Source: Tretioscincus oriximinensis
Lineage: Eukaryota > Chordata > Lepidosauria > Squamata > Gymnophthalmidae
DNA length: 64,000 nt
Reading direction: 5' to 3'
NCBI GenBank assembly: GCA_022410635.1
Contig: JAJVDF010000137.1
Coordinates: 1,969,522 to 2,033,521 of the forward strand
Shown: in pieces, positions 59,400 to 64,000 of the stretch
How positions within the stretch are numbered: position 1 is the stretch's first letter
Layout: every line of letters starts with the position of its first letter
The notes under the pieces: generated by a model
What the model was told of the DNA's origin: nothing
What the model saw: the letters and a program-made list of their open reading frames with translations, nothing else
Database searches by the model: none
Program-made: the position numbers and the translations under genes

Positions 59400-59695
59400 T
59401 GTGATGTTGGTGAAAACTTCGACCAAAAGGAGATCAGATAAATCAATATTAAAGGAAATCAACCCTGACTGCTCACTAGAAGGATAAGCTCAAGTACTTT
59501 GGTCACATAATGAAAAACTGCCCTGAGACCATCAGGCATAGGGTGGTATAGAAATGAAAATAAATAAATAAAAGGGGTTGATACTGGAAAAGACGGAAGA
59601 CAAAAGTAGATGAGGATGATAAGGAATGAGACAGATACTACTATGAAAACAATGAACATGAGAGCTTGGGCAAACTTCATAAGACAGAAGGGACA
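59400..59695 (+). mobile_element. Bov-B LINE fragment interrupted by a LINE-tail insertion
   Basis: 'gtactttggtcacataatga' (to 59514) resumes after 59572 as 'gatactggaaaagacggaag'. The intervening 55-60 bp is a separate retroposon tail. Confidence 0.8.
59516..59572 (+). mobile_element. L2-like tail, about 57 bp, inside Bov-B
   Basis: actgccctgagaccatcagg and catagggtggtatag with (AAAT)n is only the last segment of the L2-like/CORE-SINE 3' end. Confidence 0.75.
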
Positions 59696-59699
59696 CGGC

Positions 59700-60240
59700 T
59701 AATTATTAAGATAAAATTAAATTAACCATTGTTATCCAAACTATATTTTATGTGTATTTCTATATCATCAATAATGGATCATTTTTTTGGTCATTATTTA
59801 CACGTACACACATCCACACGTTCTGTGAAATTGTATATCTAATCAGTGGTTATCACAGCCTTTTTCTAAGTTGGTTAACAATTTTGTATTTCATTTTCCT
59901 CACTNTCACCCCCAAAGATCCACCTCTTTGCTTTAAATTACCCCTCTTCCATGCTATTCCCACTCGACTGATTCTTCAGTCTATAAGCCTCCTTTGTTTT
60001 GATCCTTTGTAGCTTCCAATAGCTCTTACTTTCTCAGGTTTGCTTTTGTTCCTTGTGCTCTCCTGAATGCCTCTTCACAGCTTCCTCCAGACCCTTTTCT
60101 ATCACCTTTCCCCATCAGCTCGGGTCCTTCATGCCTTAGCTTGTACCCTCACTTTCCCCCCTTTGCCCCACATCCTCTGGTTCCGTTGCTTTTGTCATTT
60201 CCTTTGATCTCTTCTTCTCTTCATCGACTTGGGGCAGCCC
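59700..60240. other. Unassigned intronic sequence
   Basis: Pyrimidine-rich in part. No feature was recognised. Confidence 0.4.
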
Positions 60241-60249
60241 TCCCTGCCT

Positions 60250-60480
60250 CTTTATTTTAATCAGAACATTCTCTTTGCTTTGGTGTTAATCAAAAGCAGT
60301 AATTTCTTTCTCTGATGCCCTCCAATAAGCAATCCTGCCTCCACACTAATTGAAGGAGACACTATTACCAGTCTAATAAATGAATTACATCCCCAAAAAA
60401 AGAAAAGAAAAAGGAAGATAATGTTGATTATGGATGGATGTGCAGGAACGAGAAAAGAATTTGTAAATTATTACTTGTGT
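60250..60480. other. Repeat-free intronic block; candidate conserved element
   Basis: 'ctctttgctttggtgttaat', 'cacactaattgaaggagaca' and 'ctaataaatgaattacatcc' give several TAAT/ATTA cores near a SOX-like ctttg run. No transposon is visible. Confidence 0.3.
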
Positions 60481-60869
60481 TGCTTTCACAGACCAAAGTT
60501 GGGTGGGGGGAGAGAGGGAGGGTCAATTATTGTTTCTTTCAACACCACCTCTCTCACTCTTAGACAAGCACATTTAAAATAGATACATGGCTGCTAACAT
60601 CTAACACCTTCCTGACATTAATATCTTTTGTTAGTTGTTTCTGACATTACTAATCAAGGCAGTGACAGAGGTTATCTCTCAAATAGCAGAGATCACCTTC
60701 TTTTAGTTACTGGAATTAAGACAGCTAGAAGAAAATCCAAGACTTTGTATTTTACTCAATATTGTCTTCCTTCCTCCATTAAATTAGTTAAATTATGCAC
60801 TCCCTTGTCTTCATAAAAAGCAGATCTCAAGTGTTCCTACCATATAGCAGTGTGATATGACCCCTTGAA

Positions 60870-61234
60870 GGAATCTCTAGTAGGACAGACAAAGGTATTT
60901 TTTCACTTAGAAGGCCATCAGCCTGTGGAATTTACTTCCAGAAGAAGTGGCGGTAGGTAGGAGCCTGGATAGCTTTAAGAGAGGATTAGACAAGTTCATG
61001 GAAATCAAGGGTTTAAACAGCTATTGGGATGGATGTCTTGATACTGTCTCTGAGATGGAGCAATAGGCAGTATTTCTGAAATACCATTTGCAGGGTGTCG
61101 AGAACCGTTGAAGATTTTGCCTTCTTCTGTTTGACACTGCCAAGGTGCAATTGGTGGGCCACTGTGCGAGATAGAATGCTGGACTAGATGGGTTGCGGCC
61201 CGATTCAGCAGTTATTATATTCTTATGTTCTTAA
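60870..61234 (+). mobile_element. CR1-like LINE 3' end
   Basis: 'cctgtggaatttacttccag' through 'ctggactagatgggttgcgg' to 'atattcttatgttctta' matches 44896-45275. Confidence 0.85.
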
Positions 61235-61239
61235 ATAAA

Positions 61240-61830
61240 TGCACAATATGGAAGGACTACTGGCAAGACACAATTGTCACTGCTGGATTAGTTGGTCTGG
61301 GAGTGTCTTCTCCCATGTAGACCTGCCCATGCAGATCTATACTAAGAGATCAAGAAGAGTTCCTCCTTTTTCAGAGATGCAATGGGTAAGGACCCCCCTA
61401 AAGAGCCTTTTCTGTTGTGACTCCAGACTCTAGAACAGTCTTCTCCAGACTTTGGAATCTGCCTCCTTTGCCAGGCTCTTCCATTATACAGTTTTTAGGA
61501 ACTTGTATAAACTTACTACTTTACACAGGCATTAGTTTTTAGCTCCTTCTTGGGTTTGTCCTGCCATGAGTGTGGCTGAGTCAAAGGGAGGGTTATATTT
61601 TAAATACATTTACTATTTTGTACCTTTCATCTTTTTATCTTGTTATTTGCCCTGGAATTTGCTGGTGAAGGGTAAGGTGTAAATGTCCAAATAATAATAT
61701 GAACTGATAAAATGTTGGTTCACAGCACACCAGGTGCCATTTTTCTTCCCACCTTCACTATTCTTCCCATTGTTGTTTTATTGTTCGCCTCCCTGAGAGT
61801 TTTGGATGTACAAGAAAAAATAAATAAAAC
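61240..61830 (+). mobile_element. Degenerate LINE 3' ends
   Basis: 'tttggaatctgcctcctttg' resembles the LINE WN(S/A)LP region. Two tail-like segments end near 61700 and at 61800-61828 (ctccctgagagttttggatg plus (AAAT)n). Confidence 0.5.
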
Positions 61831-62489
61831 TGTCACCAAGGGGGGGAAAAGTGTGGATAATTGACAGACCAATGTCTGGTGATGACAGGGTCAAAGAAAA
61901 AGAATTGGGAAAAGCTAACAAGTACAAGCTGTGGCACATACTAGCAGCTGCAGTACCAGTAGTACCAAAAAATCTTTAGCAGCATTTAGAACAGGTGAGC
62001 GTTGGCAAAAACATCTTTTGTCAACTACAAAAAGCCAAACTGCTTTGATTTGCAAGCATCATAACATCCTAAGTTCTGGGAAGAACTGGATGTGAGATGA
62101 AGGACAACTCCAACAAGGGATCTGGCTGATGTGATTTTAAAAATGCTTTATTGTGTGCAAATGCTGCTGCTTTCATCTTGGTGCACCTTCGTGTGTCCTA
62201 CACTCAACCCTGTATCATAGGATGACCACATAGACTTTAAAGGCATTTGCTTGGACCATTGCCAGTTGTCTAGGCATTCTTTTCTTTAAATCCCATAGTG
62301 AAATAATGAGGAATCAAAGGCAATAAAGTATCTGATTAAATTGAAAGTATCCAGTTACACCTAGGCAGACACAACAGTCCGTACTTTAATTGCTGGGTCA
62401 TGGGAACTAAGCAGAACAAGCAAGAGGCAAAAATCAGAAAGAGAGAGATCCAAGGTAGCTTGTTCTCACTTGATACCACTTTTCCTTAC
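61831..62489. other. Unassigned intronic sequence next to the exon
   Basis: Nothing recognised. Confidence 0.5.
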
Positions 62490-62683
62490 CTCCTTCTCAG
62501 GTCTTCAGCCACCGCTGCTCTGCAGCTGAACAAATAAGCTCGGAGGGATTTCAGCTGCTGTCTGAGGCGGACCACTGTTGCCAGTGACTCCACATGTCGG
62601 TACAGCATTGGGTTTTCCTGCTGGATGTCAATCAGAGGCTCTTCATATACATATTCCAGGAACTCTTTGGCTTGCTTTGATAC
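62490..62683 (-). CDS. PLEKHM3: PLEKHM3 exon (first of four visible, C-terminal region)
   Basis: This internal exon encodes residues 1-64 of the visible 197-residue tail plus two bases of codon 65. It reads on the minus strand from [19 protein letters not shown] to AVAEDLRRR. The acceptor is preceded by a pyrimidine-rich stretch ending ttgtag (AG at 62685-62684) and the donor is GTAAGG (GT at 62489-62488). At 194 nt it starts in phase 0 and ends in phase 2, which the next exon completes as Arg-Ile-Phe-Pro. The predicted segment is helical and charged. It precedes the zinc domain of the PLEKHM/Rubicon/DEF8 group. PLEKHM3 is a PH-domain scaffold reported to work with AKT in muscle-cell differentiation; its relatives bind Rab7 on late endosomes. 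Upstream exons, including the PH domains, lie beyond base 64000. PLEKHM1 is the main alternative, but the segment fits PLEKHM3 better from memory. Confidence 0.93.
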
Positions 62684-63625
62684 CTACAAATGGAGGAAAT
62701 CCATTAAGCTAAACTCAGTTTCTAGTAAAACCTTCATAGGTAATCAATACATGCCCCTTCACTTAAGTGTTTTGATGCTGCAATTCATATAGATGGCTTA
62801 AGGGACATCTTTGTGCATTAAAAGATAAGGTATCATCTGGAGTATNACTTGGATATTTCAAGCATTATTTAAGAAATTCAAGTAAGACGCATGGATCTTT
62901 CTTCCACATACCTTATGCAACCACTCAAATTAATTAGATAAACCATGACAAAGTTTTGTTTACATAAACATACATTTCCTCAGAATTGAATCGGAATTTA
63001 TTGGGTGCCTATAGACCAGAGATTTGCATGCATTTTTTGCATTCCAAACTAGCTAGCAATTTTATTTATTTACCTTGTTTGTCTATTGATCACTAACAAT
63101 AATGGATGGAAATTCTTACTCTATACTAGTTACATTCACTTTCATTCCCCCACTAGTCTTGTTTTGCATCTACTGTAGTCTTTAAAACACAATACCAACA
63201 GCATTACTGACTTTTTAGAGAACTTGTTATCAAATTAAAAAGATAAATCTGTATTTTGCAGAAATGTTATAGCCAACATCATTACATGGTCATGAAAATA
63301 TTCAAACAATATATACTCACATATACTTTAAGGCATTCCATGTTAAAACTAATAAATTAACTAAATGCAATTGTGAATGAAGAAGCATAATACTTTTAAA
63401 AGCAACCTATATATAATGTTCTTCTCTTACTTAGATGAATAAAAGAAAGAGTTATCAGAGGGCATTTCCATCACTATATATATTATGACATCCATCCATT
63501 CTTGAAACTGCCCTTTTGAGNGGGTGAGATAAAGGACTCTTGAAGGAACACTTGTATCATCCCATTGGTCGGAATGGTTGGCTTAAACAAATACCCGAAT
63601 AAATTAAATAATTAAATACTGAGTG

Positions 63626-63728
63626 AACATAAGAACATAAGAAGAGCCATATTGGATCAGGCCATAGCCCATCAAGTCCAGCATTCTGTGTCACACAGAG
63701 GCCCACCAGATGCACCTGGGCAGTCTTG
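63626..63728 (-). mobile_element. CR1-like LINE 3' end, truncated antisense
   Basis: gaacataagaacataagaag, agagccatattggatcaggc and cattctgtgtcacacagagg are well preserved. Confidence 0.88.
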
Positions 63729-63787
63729 GCAGAGTGAAACTGATAGTGAAATAATTCACAAGTTGTAGTGTACATAGCAAGTGCGTC

Positions 63788-63835
63788 ATTGTATTATTTT
63801 AGAAGGTCTTTGAAGACGCACCTCTTCACGGATAG
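63788..63835 (+). mobile_element. L2-like LINE ORF2-end fragment
   Basis: 'attattttagaaggtctttg' followed by 'aagacgcacctctt' matches 22970-23000. Confidence 0.7.
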
Positions 63836-63851
63836 CTCTTCACGGATAGCA

Positions 63852-64000
63852 GGCACGGATAGCTCAGTTGCTTAGGAATTCGCCTCTCGCCTGGGAGATC
63901 GGGTTTCGAAGCCCTGTGTTGGAAGTGGGGAAGGGTGAGCACCTTCCACTAGCCTGTAGCTCTAGCCAACCTAGCTATTCGAAAGCATGAATTGCAAGAA
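63852..64000 (+). mobile_element. SINE-1, cut by the window end
   Basis: The head ggcacggatagctcagttgc, B box ggtttcgaagcc and the start of the body are present. It continues past 64000. Confidence 0.92.

Larger units (their letters stand above)
49424..62489 (-). other. PLEKHM3 intron (13,066 bp)
   Basis: The intron is bounded by GT at 62489-62488 and AG at 49425-49424. It contains several CORE-SINEs, one split by SINE-1, the best L2-like LINE 3' end, Bov-B fragments, two CR1-like copies and non-repetitive blocks near 54.5 and 60.3 kb. Confidence 0.85.
62684..64000 (-). other. Upstream PLEKHM3 intron, cut by window end
   Basis: No further exon is visible upstream of the acceptor at 62684. 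The stretch 62684-63620 is AT-rich unique sequence, followed by CR1-like, LINE and SINE-1 pieces. Confidence 0.7.

Overview
The window is nuclear DNA from a vertebrate, most likely a squamate reptile (lizard or snake). One multi-exon gene is recognisable, and its exons are separated by introns of 8-13 kb. The rest is AT-rich DNA full of retroposons. The squamate call is an inference from the repeat mix: Bov-B (RTE-type) LINE pieces, CR1- and L2-type LINE 3' ends, MIR-like CORE-SINEs that look fairly young, and tRNA-derived SINEs. Nothing points to bacteria, plasmids or phage. The species cannot be named from the sequence.

The gene is the 3' part of PLEKHM3 on the minus strand. Four exons (62490-62683, 49360-49423, 41012-41169, 30734-30911) join with consistent phases and canonical GT/AG borders. 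They encode the last 197 residues: the C-terminal cysteine/histidine-rich Rubicon-homology-type zinc domain and the stop codon. The start of the gene lies beyond base 64000. Downstream of the stop (below 30734) is a roughly 7.5 kb stretch with few transposons that may be a long 3' UTR. From about 23 kb down to base 1 is repeat-rich DNA with no recognised gene.

The repeats fall into recurring families. (1) SINE-1, tRNA-headed, about 310 bp, ending in (TTC)n. (2) A CORE-SINE whose 3' tail matches the L2-like LINE at 58.2-59.0 kb. (3) CR1-like LINE 3' ends. (4) Bov-B fragments, one with its reverse-transcriptase active-site aspartates changed. (5) Several palindromic or terminal-inverted-repeat MITEs. 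These include a foldback family starting TAGGCTGACC with an exact 8-bp target duplication at one copy, and an hAT-like element spanning the 430-bp assembly gap that is also bordered by an exact 8-bp duplication.

No wholly new system is evident. The observations most worth a second look are the foldback MITE families, the LINE/SINE tail sharing, the putative long 3' UTR, and a few non-repetitive blocks that could be regulatory, including one with four GATA motifs and an unusually long stop-free frame. Most repeat calls rest on internal comparison of copies plus memory of family features; no database search was possible.
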